This document shows, piece after piece, positions 26,192 through 33,884 of a stretch of 64,000 bases of DNA. A model generated the notes under the pieces. The model did not search any database, had not been told where the DNA came from, and was given only the letters and a program-made list of their open reading frames with translations. The stretch is from assembly GCF_018130695.1 (NCBI RefSeq), contig NZ_JAFCJX010000032.1, positions 35,836 to 99,835 of the forward strand, written 5' to 3'. The stretch's first letter is position 1. Each line of letters starts with the position of its first letter. The translations under genes and the position numbers were made by a program. Source of the DNA: Bradyrhizobium jicamae. Its GTDB lineage: Bacteria; Pseudomonadota; Alphaproteobacteria; Rhizobiales; Xanthobacteraceae.

Positions 26192-27568
26192 CTACTGATA
26201 CGTCGCCACGATATCGGACACCGCGCGCTCGAGCTGCTTTGCGGTGGCGCATTGGCGGACCACGCTGCAGAAGGTGGCGTAGCGCGGCATCTCGGAATCG
26301 CCAAAGCCCCAGACCATGCGGCCCTCGGGGTTGAGCCAGACCAGCCGCTTGGAGCGCTCGCCGATCCGCTTGAGGATGTCGGCGCGCGGATCGAGATTGT
26401 TGCTGCGGGCATCGCCGAGCACGATCACGGTCGTCTGCGGCGTGATCGCGCTCATGTAGTCGTCCTCGAAATCGGCGAAGGAATTGCCGTAGTCGGACGA
26501 GCCGAAGCCGACCTTGGCCATGATCTCCTTCATCGCCTCCTCCGGCGATTTCTTTTCCAGGATGTCGCTGACCTCGATCAGGTGGCCGGAGAAGGCGAAC
26601 GAGCGGACGTCGTCGACCACCTCATGCAGGCTGTGGATCAGGAGCAGGAAGAAATCGGAGACGCGCGCCACCGAACCCGAGACGTCGCAGAGTGCTACGA
26701 TCTTCGGTCGGTCGCGATGCTTGCGCTTCCAGGCGGTGAGGAAGGGCACGCCGCCCCAGGCCGCGTTACGGCGCAGCGTGCGGCGGACGTCGAGATGGCC
26801 GCGGCGTTGCCGCTTGCGCGGCTTGGAGTAGCGCTCGCGCAGGCGGCGCGCGATCTGGCGGATCAGATTGCGCATCTGCTCGACCTGGCGCGGCTCGATC
26901 CGTGCCAGCGGCGCGTTGCGCAGGATCTCGTTACGCAAATTCTCGGCTTCCTCGCGGCCGTAGAGCAAGAGCGCCTGCGAAACCGCGTCGCGCACGGTGC
27001 CGCGCAGGCCGTTCAGTGCGTCCTGCAGCCGCTCGGCGAGCGAGGGATTGCTCGCGGTCGCATTGTCGATGTCGTCGCGCAGCCGTTGCAGACCCATCGC
27101 ATCGAGAATGCGGTTCTGGAAGATGCCGCGCTGGGTGAAGTAGCGGATATCAGGCAGCGCCGCCGCGTTCGACGCATTGGCGATTGCCGTCGAGATCGCG
27201 CTGCGGTCCTGCGACAGCAGCATCTGCGCCAGCGGGCCGATATTGTCGTTGGGCGCGCCGCCGGCGCTGTCGCCATGCGCATCGGCGGAAGGGTTACTGC
27301 CTTGCTTGTCCTGGTCGTCGGACTTGTCCAGATCAGGCTTGTCCTGCTCCGGCTCGGGCTGGCTGAAGAACAGGTCGAAGCAATCGCCCAGCGCGCGCTT
27401 CTCGTCCTGGGTTTTTGCCAATGTCAGCAGGAAGGTGTCGCGGAGGATGGCGCGATCGGCAAAGCCGACCGCGGACACCGCGCGCATTGCATCGATGCTT
27501 TCGGCGGGCGAGACCCTGACGCCTGCGCCCCGCGCCGCCCGGAAGAAGCGATGCAGGTTCTCGCGCAT
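26192..27568 (-). CDS. VWA-domain CoxE-like protein
   Basis: A 458-residue protein. The N-terminal half contains a low-complexity charged segment (SQPEPEQDKPDLDKSDDQDK). The second half is a von Willebrand A domain with MIDAS motif CDVSGSV and later VIVLGDARSN. This is the CoxE/VWA family that works with a MoxR-type AAA+ ATPase to mature or assemble metalloenzymes; in CO dehydrogenase clusters they are CoxE and CoxD. The MoxR gene lies directly upstream (stop 27576), but no dehydrogenase genes are here, so the client is unknown. Confidence 0.85.
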   Translation of the reverse strand: MRENLHRFFRAARGAGVRVSPAESIDAMRAVSAVGFADRAILRDTFLLTLAKTQDEKRALGDCFDLFFSQPEPEQDKPDLDKSDDQDKQGSNPSADAHGDSAGGAPNDNIGPLAQMLLSQDRSAISTAIANASNAAALPDIRYFTQRGIFQNRILDAMGLQRLRDDIDNATASNPSLAERLQDALNGLRGTVRDAVSQALLLYGREEAENLRNEILRNAPLARIEPRQVEQMRNLIRQIARRLRERYSKPRKRQRRGHLDVRRTLRRNAAWGGVPFLTAWKRKHRDRPKIVALCDVSGSVARVSDFFLLLIHSLHEVVDDVRSFAFSGHLIEVSDILEKKSPEEAMKEIMAKVGFGSSDYGNSFADFEDDYMSAITPQTTVIVLGDARSNNLDPRADILKRIGERSKRLVWLNPEGRMVWGFGDSEMPRYATFCSVVRQCATAKQLERAVSDIVATYQ

Positions 27569-27575
27569 CGGGGGC

Positions 27576-28523
27576 CTAGCTGAACACGCCCTGGCGTGAT
27601 GCCTTGGCGATGAAGGTCGAGACCTGCGGCATTGCGGCCTCGATATCGGCCTCGTACTTCAAGAGCACGTTGAGCGTGTCCTTGACGATCTCGTGGTCGA
27701 GCTCGCTCGCCTGCAGCAGCACCAGCACCTTGGCCCAGTCGATCGCTTCGCTGACTGAGGGCAGCTTCTTCAGGTCGAGCGTGCGGATCTCATGGATGAA
27801 GCCGACCATCTGCTTGCGCAGGGTCTGCGAGATGCCGGGCACGCGGCTCTCGACGATGCGCTCCTCCAGCTTTTGCTCGGGGAAGCCGATATGCAGATGC
27901 AGGCAGCGCCGCTTCAGCGCGTCGCCGAGATCGCGCTCGCTGTTCGAGGTCAGGATCACGGTCGGCGGCGCGACCGCGGAGACCGTGCCGAGCTCGGGGA
28001 TCGTGACCTGGAAATCCGAGAGGATTTCGAGCAGCAGCGATTCGAACTCCGCATCGGACTTGTCGATCTCGTCGATCAAGAGCACGCAGCCGGCCGGCTG
28101 CTCCAGCGCCTGCAGCAGCGGGCGCGGCTCGACGAATTCCTTGGAGAAGAACACGTCGCCGAAGGTGTGGAGCTGGTCCAGCGCGGCGGCCAGCGTCTGC
28201 GCGCCGCCGAGGACTTCGCCGAGCTTGTCCTTCAGGATCTGGGTGTAGAGCAGCTGCTTGGCGTATTTCCACTCATACAGCGCCTTGGCCTCGTCGAGGC
28301 CTTCATAGCACTGCAGGCGGATCATCTTCATGCCGCGCCACGCGGCGATCGCTTTCGCCAGCTCGGTCTTGCCGACGCCGGCGGGGCCTTCGACCAGGAT
28401 CGGCTTCTCGATCTGCTGCGAGAGGTAGACCGCGGTGGCGATCTGCCGGCTCGCGATATAGCCCTGTGCGGCAAGGCCGCTTTCCACGGCCTCGATCGAG
28501 GCGGTGGGCCTGGTGTCAGCCAC
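27576..28523 (-). CDS. MoxR-family AAA+ ATPase (CoxD-like)
   Basis: A 315-residue protein. The GTG at 28523 is preferred: ggagctaaatctc lies just upstream and it gives the usual family N-terminus, whereas the frame reaches 28748 through non-conserved sequence. Walker A is VEGPAGVGKTELAKA, Walker B VLLIDEIDKSD, sensor 1 VILTSNSERDL, with RRCLHLHIGFP near the arginine finger. It pairs with the VWA protein downstream (stop 27576, next start 27568) as a chaperone-like remodelling couple. No signal for its own regulation is seen. Confidence 0.88.
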   Translation of the reverse strand: MADTRPTASIEAVESGLAAQGYIASRQIATAVYLSQQIEKPILVEGPAGVGKTELAKAIAAWRGMKMIRLQCYEGLDEAKALYEWKYAKQLLYTQILKDKLGEVLGGAQTLAAALDQLHTFGDVFFSKEFVEPRPLLQALEQPAGCVLLIDEIDKSDAEFESLLLEILSDFQVTIPELGTVSAVAPPTVILTSNSERDLGDALKRRCLHLHIGFPEQKLEERIVESRVPGISQTLRKQMVGFIHEIRTLDLKKLPSVSEAIDWAKVLVLLQASELDHEIVKDTLNVLLKYEADIEAAMPQVSTFIAKASRQGVFS

Positions 28524-28672
28524 GAGATTTAGCTCCAAATATCTCAAACACTTGGAACTGTTCTGCGCCCGTTGCGGGCAAAGCACAAGGCTCGTTTGGC
28601 CCGCAACAGCCGCCTGATAGCGCATGGTTCCGGCGTATTTCCGCTGAACGCAATACAGGGCAGAGCGTGGGA

Positions 28673-28987
28673 TCAGTTCGCGCAGGTCTTCACGAAATCC
28701 TTGCGCTGCGGGCCGGTGATCTTCTGGTCGATCGCCTGCTTCAGGCAATCGAGATGCGCCTGCGCCATGCAGAGCTGCATCTGGTCACGCTTGTCCTGGC
28801 CCTTCAGCGCCGCGGTCGTGGTCTGGCAGGCGGCGCGCTTGGCACCGGTGGCAGGGGCCGCTGCGGTCGCCGGCGCGGCGGCAGGCGTCGATGCGGCCGG
28901 CGCCGGAGCGGGCGTGGTCTGCGCGTAAGCTGCGGCCGAGAACAGGATGGCTCCGGCAGCAGCGAGAGCGATGAGCGAGCGTGACAT
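28673..28987 (-). CDS. Small exported Ala/Pro-rich protein
   Basis: A 104-residue protein with a strong ribosome-binding site (ggaggtcctc) and a signal peptide ending AAYAQ. A TPAPAPAASTPAAAPAT linker follows. The C-terminal 55 residues carry four Cys (ACQTTT, LCMAQA, DCLKQ, KTCAN), a spacing reminiscent of but not matching PsiF repeats. Location is probably periplasmic; function unknown. Confidence 0.75.
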   Translation of the reverse strand: MSRSLIALAAAGAILFSAAAYAQTTPAPAPAASTPAAAPATAAAPATGAKRAACQTTTAALKGQDKRDQMQLCMAQAHLDCLKQAIDQKITGPQRKDFVKTCAN

Positions 28988-29061
28988 GAGGACCTCCAGA
29001 GGAGGTCAACGCATAAATTTCAGCGCCTGAACGATCTGTGAATACCCCGGGGGAACCTGCT

Positions 29062-29694
29062 TCACCTCAGCGTGAGGCCGGTGGCTGCTTCCAATTCGCC
29101 GATCGCCTGCGCGGCGTTCAGCACCTTGATCGTGGTCATGCCCATCTCGCGCGCGGGCTTCAGGTTCACGCCGAGATCGTCGAGATAGACGCAGTTCTTC
29201 GGGTTCACCTGCAGCGTCTCGACCATCATCTGATAGATGCGTGGGTCGGGCTTGCGCAGGCCGATCTTGGCGGACTCGATGATATGGTCGAACAGCGCCA
29301 TCACCTCGGCGACATAGAGCGAGCGGCCGCTGTGGCTGCCGATCGCATTGGCCGGCAAATTGTTGGTGATGCAGCCGGTCTTGAATTTCGCCTTGATGCG
29401 CTTCAGCGCCTCGACCATTTCGGGACGCAGATCGCCCGACAGCAGCGGCAACACGTCCTTGCCGCGTACCTCGGCGCCGAGCGCCTTGGACTCGACGGCG
29501 AACAGCTCGTCAAAAGCGTGGATGTCGATCTCGGCGCGCTCGAACTTGGCCCAGGCGTTTTCCAGATGGTTGGCGGCATTGGTGCGGCGGATGATGTCGG
29601 CCGGCAGCCCGCGCTCGGTCTCATAGCGCATGAAGGCCTCGAACGGCGAGGTGGTCAAGACGCCGCCGAAATCCCAGATCACTGCCTCGATCAT
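29062..29694 (-). CDS. HAD-superfamily hydrolase (subfamily IA)
   Basis: A 210-residue enzyme from the ATG at 29694; the open frame extends 18 codons further without support. Motif I is VIWDFGGVLTTSPF, with nucleophile Asp and the DFGGV form seen in the epoxide-hydrolase-N-terminal/phosphatase subgroup. Motif II is CITNN, motif III Lys in LRKPDPRIY, motif IV YLDDLGVN. It is a cytoplasmic phosphatase or dehalogenase-like hydrolase of unknown substrate. It is divergent from the serine protease gene at 29806. Confidence 0.85.
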   Translation of the reverse strand: MIEAVIWDFGGVLTTSPFEAFMRYETERGLPADIIRRTNAANHLENAWAKFERAEIDIHAFDELFAVESKALGAEVRGKDVLPLLSGDLRPEMVEALKRIKAKFKTGCITNNLPANAIGSHSGRSLYVAEVMALFDHIIESAKIGLRKPDPRIYQMMVETLQVNPKNCVYLDDLGVNLKPAREMGMTTIKVLNAAQAIGELEAATGLTLR

Positions 29695-29805
29695 TCTGTT
29701 CCTGCCCGTATCAGATGCTTGGGCTGCGGCTAACATGGATTGGCGCATGAAACCAGCCCGATCCGGCGCTTGGCGATGTCAGCGGCGCGGGCTAAAGCTG
29801 CGCGG

Positions 29806-30567
29806 ATGAAGAAAGCGGTTCTCATATCGGCGGCGCTGGCGTCGCTCTTGTCCACGCCCGCCTCGGCCATCGTCGGCGGCGGTGCGCCGCAGACCGACGG
29901 CGTGGCGCGCTCCGTCGTCACCATCGTCGGCTCGCGCGGCAATTTCTGCACCGGTGCGCTGATCGCGCCGAAAGTGGTGCTGACGGCGGCGCATTGCGTG
30001 CAGCCCGGCGCCGATTACAAGATCGTCGACTACGGTCCGGACAAGCAGCCGAAGCTGCAGGATGTGCGCACGGTCGCGATCCATCCCGCCTTCAAGATGC
30101 AGGCGATGATCAACCATGTCGCCACCGCCGACGTCGCGCTGCTGCAGCTTGCGGCGCCCGCGGCCGGCAAGGCGCCGTCGGTGCTGGGCATGCCGAATAT
30201 TCCGATCCAGGTCGGCGGCCGCTTCACCATTGCCGGTGTCGGTGTGACTGTCCGCGGCGACGGCAAGAGCGGCGGCACCATCCGCGTGGTGAGCCTGGCC
30301 GCAACCGGCAAGCCCGGCACGTTGCAGATTCGCCTGGTCGATCCGGTCGGGCAGGGCACGCGCGACGGCCTCGGCGCCTGCACCGGCGATTCCGGCGCGC
30401 CGGTGTACGAGGACAAGCAGGGCGGCCCCGCGATTGTCGGCGTGGTGAGCTGGTCGACAGGGCCGAACGGCACCGCCGGCTGCGGCGGCATGACCGGCGT
30501 TACCCCGCTGACGCTGTATCGGGATTGGGTGATGCAGACGGCAAGGCAATGGGGCGCGAGTTTTTGA
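29806..30567 (+). CDS. Secreted trypsin-like (S1A) serine protease
   Basis: A 253-residue exported protein; the ATG at 29806 gives a clean signal peptide (MKKAVLISAALASLLSTPASA). The mature part starts IVGGGAPQTD, the classic trypsin activated N-terminus. His is in LTAAHCV, Asp in TADVALLQL, Ser in GACTGDSGAPVY, with a late disulfide Cys in AGCGGMTG. It is compact, with no propeptide, so the IVGG may be freed directly by signal peptidase, which would make the enzyme active on export. Role unknown. Confidence 0.88.
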   Translation: MKKAVLISAALASLLSTPASAIVGGGAPQTDGVARSVVTIVGSRGNFCTGALIAPKVVLTAAHCVQPGADYKIVDYGPDKQPKLQDVRTVAIHPAFKMQAMINHVATADVALLQLAAPAAGKAPSVLGMPNIPIQVGGRFTIAGVGVTVRGDGKSGGTIRVVSLAATGKPGTLQIRLVDPVGQGTRDGLGACTGDSGAPVYEDKQGGPAIVGVVSWSTGPNGTAGCGGMTGVTPLTLYRDWVMQTARQWGASF

Positions 30568-30575
30568 GTACCTCT

Positions 30576-30799
30576 TCACCTCTCCCCGCCCTTTTGCGGG
30601 GAGAGGTCGGATCGCATCGCAAGATGCGATCCGGGTGAGGGGCCGTGCACGATCGTGCCATACAATTGGCCTCTCCGACTCCTCGATCGATCAGTCGGCG
30701 CATCGCGAACTTGTCGAGGCACTGTGCCATGCCCCTCACCCGCCGCCTGCGCTGCGCTCCGGCGTCGACCTCTCCCCGCAAAAGGGCGGGGAGAGGTGA
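30576..30799. repeat. Element with perfect 33-base terminal inverted repeats
   Basis: Each end is itself a hairpin: cacctctccccgcc...gcggggagaggt at 30576-30608 is repeated exactly in inverse orientation at 30767-30799. The interior holds a second hairpin (gatcgcatc-gcaa-gatgcgatc) and the shared string gtgaggggc / gcccctcac. It is 224 bases, with no coding capacity, between convergent genes. It resembles a MITE or a fused pair of REP units. Confidence 0.8.
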
Positions 30800-30805
30800 A
30801 AGAGA

Positions 30806-33028
30806 TCAATGCCCCGCGGCCTTCTTCGCGGCCGCATTGTTCAGCACGATCAAGCCATCCACGGCGACGCCGACCTTGCTGTTGATCAGGAACGGATTGA
30901 CGTCGATCGACGCGATGCGATTGCCGGCATCCGACATCAAATTGGACAACCCGACCAGCGCCTTTACCGCCGACGGCTCATGCAGCGCGGGCTTGCCACG
31001 ATAGCCCTTCATCTTGATGCCGGCCTTGGTCCTGGCGATCAGCTCCTTGGCCTCGGCTGCATCGAGCGGCGCGCCGGCGAGCGCGACGTCCTTCAGCAGC
31101 TCGATGTCGACGCCGCCGGTGCCGAACAGCACGACGGGGCCCATCTCGGCATCGAGGGAGGCGCCGACCACGAGCTCGAGATCGGCCTTGACCTGCTGGG
31201 CGATCAGAATGCCCTCGATCTTCGGCTTGCCCTTCAGCCTCGCCACGCGCCTGGTGATGTCGTCGAAAGCCCTCTTCACCTCGGCGGTGCTGTTGAGATT
31301 CAGCACCACACCGCCGACATCGGACTTGTGCAGGATGTCCGGGCTGACGACCTTCGCCACCACGGGAAAGCCGATGCTCTTGGCGATCTTCGCAGCCTCA
31401 GCCGCCGTCTGCGCGATCTCCTCCTTGGAGATCGGGATGCCATAGGCCTTGAGCAGCTTCTTCGAGGCGACCTCGTCGAGCGCCGCCGCGCCATTGGCGC
31501 TCTTCAGCGTCTTCTCCAGCACGGCGCGGGCGGAGGCCTTTGAGCTCGACGCGATGTCGGGCACTTCCTTGCGCAGGCCCGCATATTCGATCAGCGACTT
31601 GATCGCGCCGACGGCGCGGTCGAGGCCCTGCATCACCGCGATATCAGGCAGTGATTTGCGCAGCGATTTCGTGAACTCGGTGAAGCCGATCGACATCGCG
31701 CTGATATAGATCACTGGCTTGTTGGCCTGGCCTGCCATGTCGTTGACGATGCGCAGATTGCGTTCGCGCAATTCATGCGGCGCCTTCGGCAGCTCGGCGT
31801 CGATGATCACGATATCGGTGTCGGGATCGTCGATCATGATCTTGATCGACTTCATGTAGACGGAGGGATCGACGACCGCCGCGAAACCGGCATCCAGCGG
31901 ATTGCCGACGATGCTGCCGGGGCCGAGCATCTGCGCCAGCTGCGCGGACGCATTCGGGCTGAGCGGCGCGAAATTCATGCCGGCGGAATAGAACGCGTCG
32001 ATCAGCAGGCCGCGCTTGCCGCCCGATAGAGACACCGCGGCGAGGCGATTGCCCTTGGGCGGATCGGCATGCACGAAGCACTCGGTGGTCTCGATCAGCT
32101 CGTCGAGGCCGCGGACGCGGATCACGCCTTCGCGGGTCGAGATCGCATCAAACGTTTCGATCGAGCCGGCGAGTGCACCGGTATGCGCCATCGCCGCCGC
32201 GCGGCCGCCTTCGGAGGCGCCGAGCTTGAGCGCGATCACCGGCTTGCCGGCGGCGCGCGCCGCCTTGCAGGCCTCGCGAAACACTTTCGTATTCCGCACG
32301 CCCTCGAGATAGACAACGATGACGCGGATCGAGGGATCGGCGGCGAAATAGGCCATCAGGTCGGGTGTCTCGAGGCCCGTCTCGTTGCCGGTCGTGACCA
32401 TGTAGCCGACACCGACACCGCGATCCTCCAGCGCCTGGCGGATCGCCATCACGATGGCGCCGGACTGGCCGGCGATCGCGACCGCGCCTTGCTCCATGGT
32501 GACGATGCGGTCGTCGATATTGGTGAACAGGTTCTCGCCGGCGCTGAGGTTGCCGAGGCAATTTGGGCCGGTCACGGCCAATCCTGTCTCCTTCACCGCC
32601 TGCTTCAGCTCGGCGGCGAGCCGCTGGCTCTCCTCATCCTGCAGCTCGCTGAAGCCCGAGGTCACGATGGTCGCCGACCGCGCGCCGGCCGCGGCCGCGT
32701 CGCGGATCACCTGCACGGCAAAGCGCGCCGGCACCAGCACCAGCACGTGGTCGGGCTTCTCGGGCAGGCTGGCGAAATCCTTGTAGCAGGTGACGCCCCA
32801 GATCGATTCGCGCTTGGCGTTGATCGGGAACAGGCCGCCGCGATAACCGTATTTGACCAGATTGTTCCAGATCCGCTCGGCATAATTGCCGGGCTTATCG
32901 GTCGCGCCGACCAGCACGATGTTGCGCGGGTGCAGCATCGCATGGATGCTCTTGACGACATCGCTGGCGTCGGCAGGCGGCGCCCATTTCTGCGATGCAT
33001 GCGACGCCGTGCTTGCGTGACCTTCCAT
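30806..33028 (-). CDS. ADP-forming acyl-CoA synthetase (fused alpha-beta, NDP-forming type)
   Basis: A 740-residue protein from ATG at 33028. Domain order: CoA-binding Rossmann domain (IVLVGATDKPGNYAER), two succinyl-CoA-ligase-like domains with the probable phospho-His in AAAMAHTGALAGS, then a C-terminal ATP-grasp module (EVASKKLLKAYGIP, FPVVAKVVSPDILHKSDVGG). It would make acyl-CoA plus ADP and phosphate from acid, ATP and CoA (or the reverse), in the acetate-CoA ligase (ADP-forming) family. Some relatives of this size are protein acetyltransferase fusions, but no GNAT domain is seen here. The substrate acid is unknown. Confidence 0.87.
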   Translation of the reverse strand: MEGHASTASHASQKWAPPADASDVVKSIHAMLHPRNIVLVGATDKPGNYAERIWNNLVKYGYRGGLFPINAKRESIWGVTCYKDFASLPEKPDHVLVLVPARFAVQVIRDAAAAGARSATIVTSGFSELQDEESQRLAAELKQAVKETGLAVTGPNCLGNLSAGENLFTNIDDRIVTMEQGAVAIAGQSGAIVMAIRQALEDRGVGVGYMVTTGNETGLETPDLMAYFAADPSIRVIVVYLEGVRNTKVFREACKAARAAGKPVIALKLGASEGGRAAAMAHTGALAGSIETFDAISTREGVIRVRGLDELIETTECFVHADPPKGNRLAAVSLSGGKRGLLIDAFYSAGMNFAPLSPNASAQLAQMLGPGSIVGNPLDAGFAAVVDPSVYMKSIKIMIDDPDTDIVIIDAELPKAPHELRERNLRIVNDMAGQANKPVIYISAMSIGFTEFTKSLRKSLPDIAVMQGLDRAVGAIKSLIEYAGLRKEVPDIASSSKASARAVLEKTLKSANGAAALDEVASKKLLKAYGIPISKEEIAQTAAEAAKIAKSIGFPVVAKVVSPDILHKSDVGGVVLNLNSTAEVKRAFDDITRRVARLKGKPKIEGILIAQQVKADLELVVGASLDAEMGPVVLFGTGGVDIELLKDVALAGAPLDAAEAKELIARTKAGIKMKGYRGKPALHEPSAVKALVGLSNLMSDAGNRIASIDVNPFLINSKVGVAVDGLIVLNNAAAKKAAGH

Positions 33029-33189
33029 GGAGCCTGCCCTCGTTGTTGTTTCCTTTGGCCGGCGGCGTCGCGCGCGGCGGGCCATGATCTTTGATTGCTT
33101 TTAGGAGGAGGGGAAGGGGCTGGCAACACACGCCCACGCGGGGCAGGCCGTCGCCGCGCGCGATATCCCGGGCGGCGGAGAATTCCTGA

Positions 33190-33759
33190 TCAGGAACCTG
33201 CCGGGATGAGCGTTGCGTGCAGGAGATAGCGATCCGGGCCAGATGTCACCGCATCGAACGGCCAACAGGTCGACAGCACCAGTTCATGGCCGTGGCCTGC
33301 GGGATCGATGCCGGATTGATCGAAACGGACGATGGAGCTTGCGTCGGCGCGATAGCGGAACGTCTTGCCGTCGCCGCGCGTGACGTCGATCTCGTCGCCG
33401 ATAGCGACGTCCTTCAGGAAGCGGAAATGCGTATCGCGATGCGCGGAGTAGACGGCAACGCCGCGCTCGCCTGCGTCCGCGGTCTGCTCGACATGGCCGG
33501 GCCCGAAGGCCAGCGCCTGTCCGCTGCTGCCGGCCAGCGCGATGGTCGAGACATGCAGCCGCTTCACCTCGATCCGCGCCACCGGCCACGTGTCGGCCCA
33601 CGACCACGGCTTGACGGGATGTCCGGTCGCGATGGTCTTCGTGAACGCGCGCTCCAGCAGCACCTGCGCGAGCAGTGCCTTGGCGTGGATGTAGGCGCCC
33701 TGGCCGAACAGGATCAGGCCGATCAGTGCGAAGATGAGAGGCGGGAGGAAGCGGGGCAT
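33190..33759 (-). CDS. Class GN (proteobacterial) sortase
   Basis: A 189-residue membrane-anchored cysteine transpeptidase from an ATG at 33759; the frame is open to 33888. N-terminal helix PLIFALIGLILFGQGAYIHA, catalytic His107 (SAHRDTHF), Cys165 (LVLSTCWPF) and Arg177 (GPDRYLLHA). This is the sortase type found in Gram-negative bacteria next to a single VIT/VWA substrate gene, and that substrate is encoded directly upstream on the same strand (stop 33885). The anchoring target in a Gram-negative envelope is not known for this class. Confidence 0.9.
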   Translation of the reverse strand: MPRFLPPLIFALIGLILFGQGAYIHAKALLAQVLLERAFTKTIATGHPVKPWSWADTWPVARIEVKRLHVSTIALAGSSGQALAFGPGHVEQTADAGERGVAVYSAHRDTHFRFLKDVAIGDEIDVTRGDGKTFRYRADASSIVRFDQSGIDPAGHGHELVLSTCWPFDAVTSGPDRYLLHATLIPAGS

Positions 33760-33884
33760 CTGCTTGCGTGTCGCGGTGACAAGTCTTGAGAAAAAATGGC
33801 GCGCGCGGCCTTGGGGGACGGGTGGAAGCCGCGCGCGCTCTTTGAAGGAGGAGGTAGGGGGCGGCCTCCTCCCTTCAGCCGACG

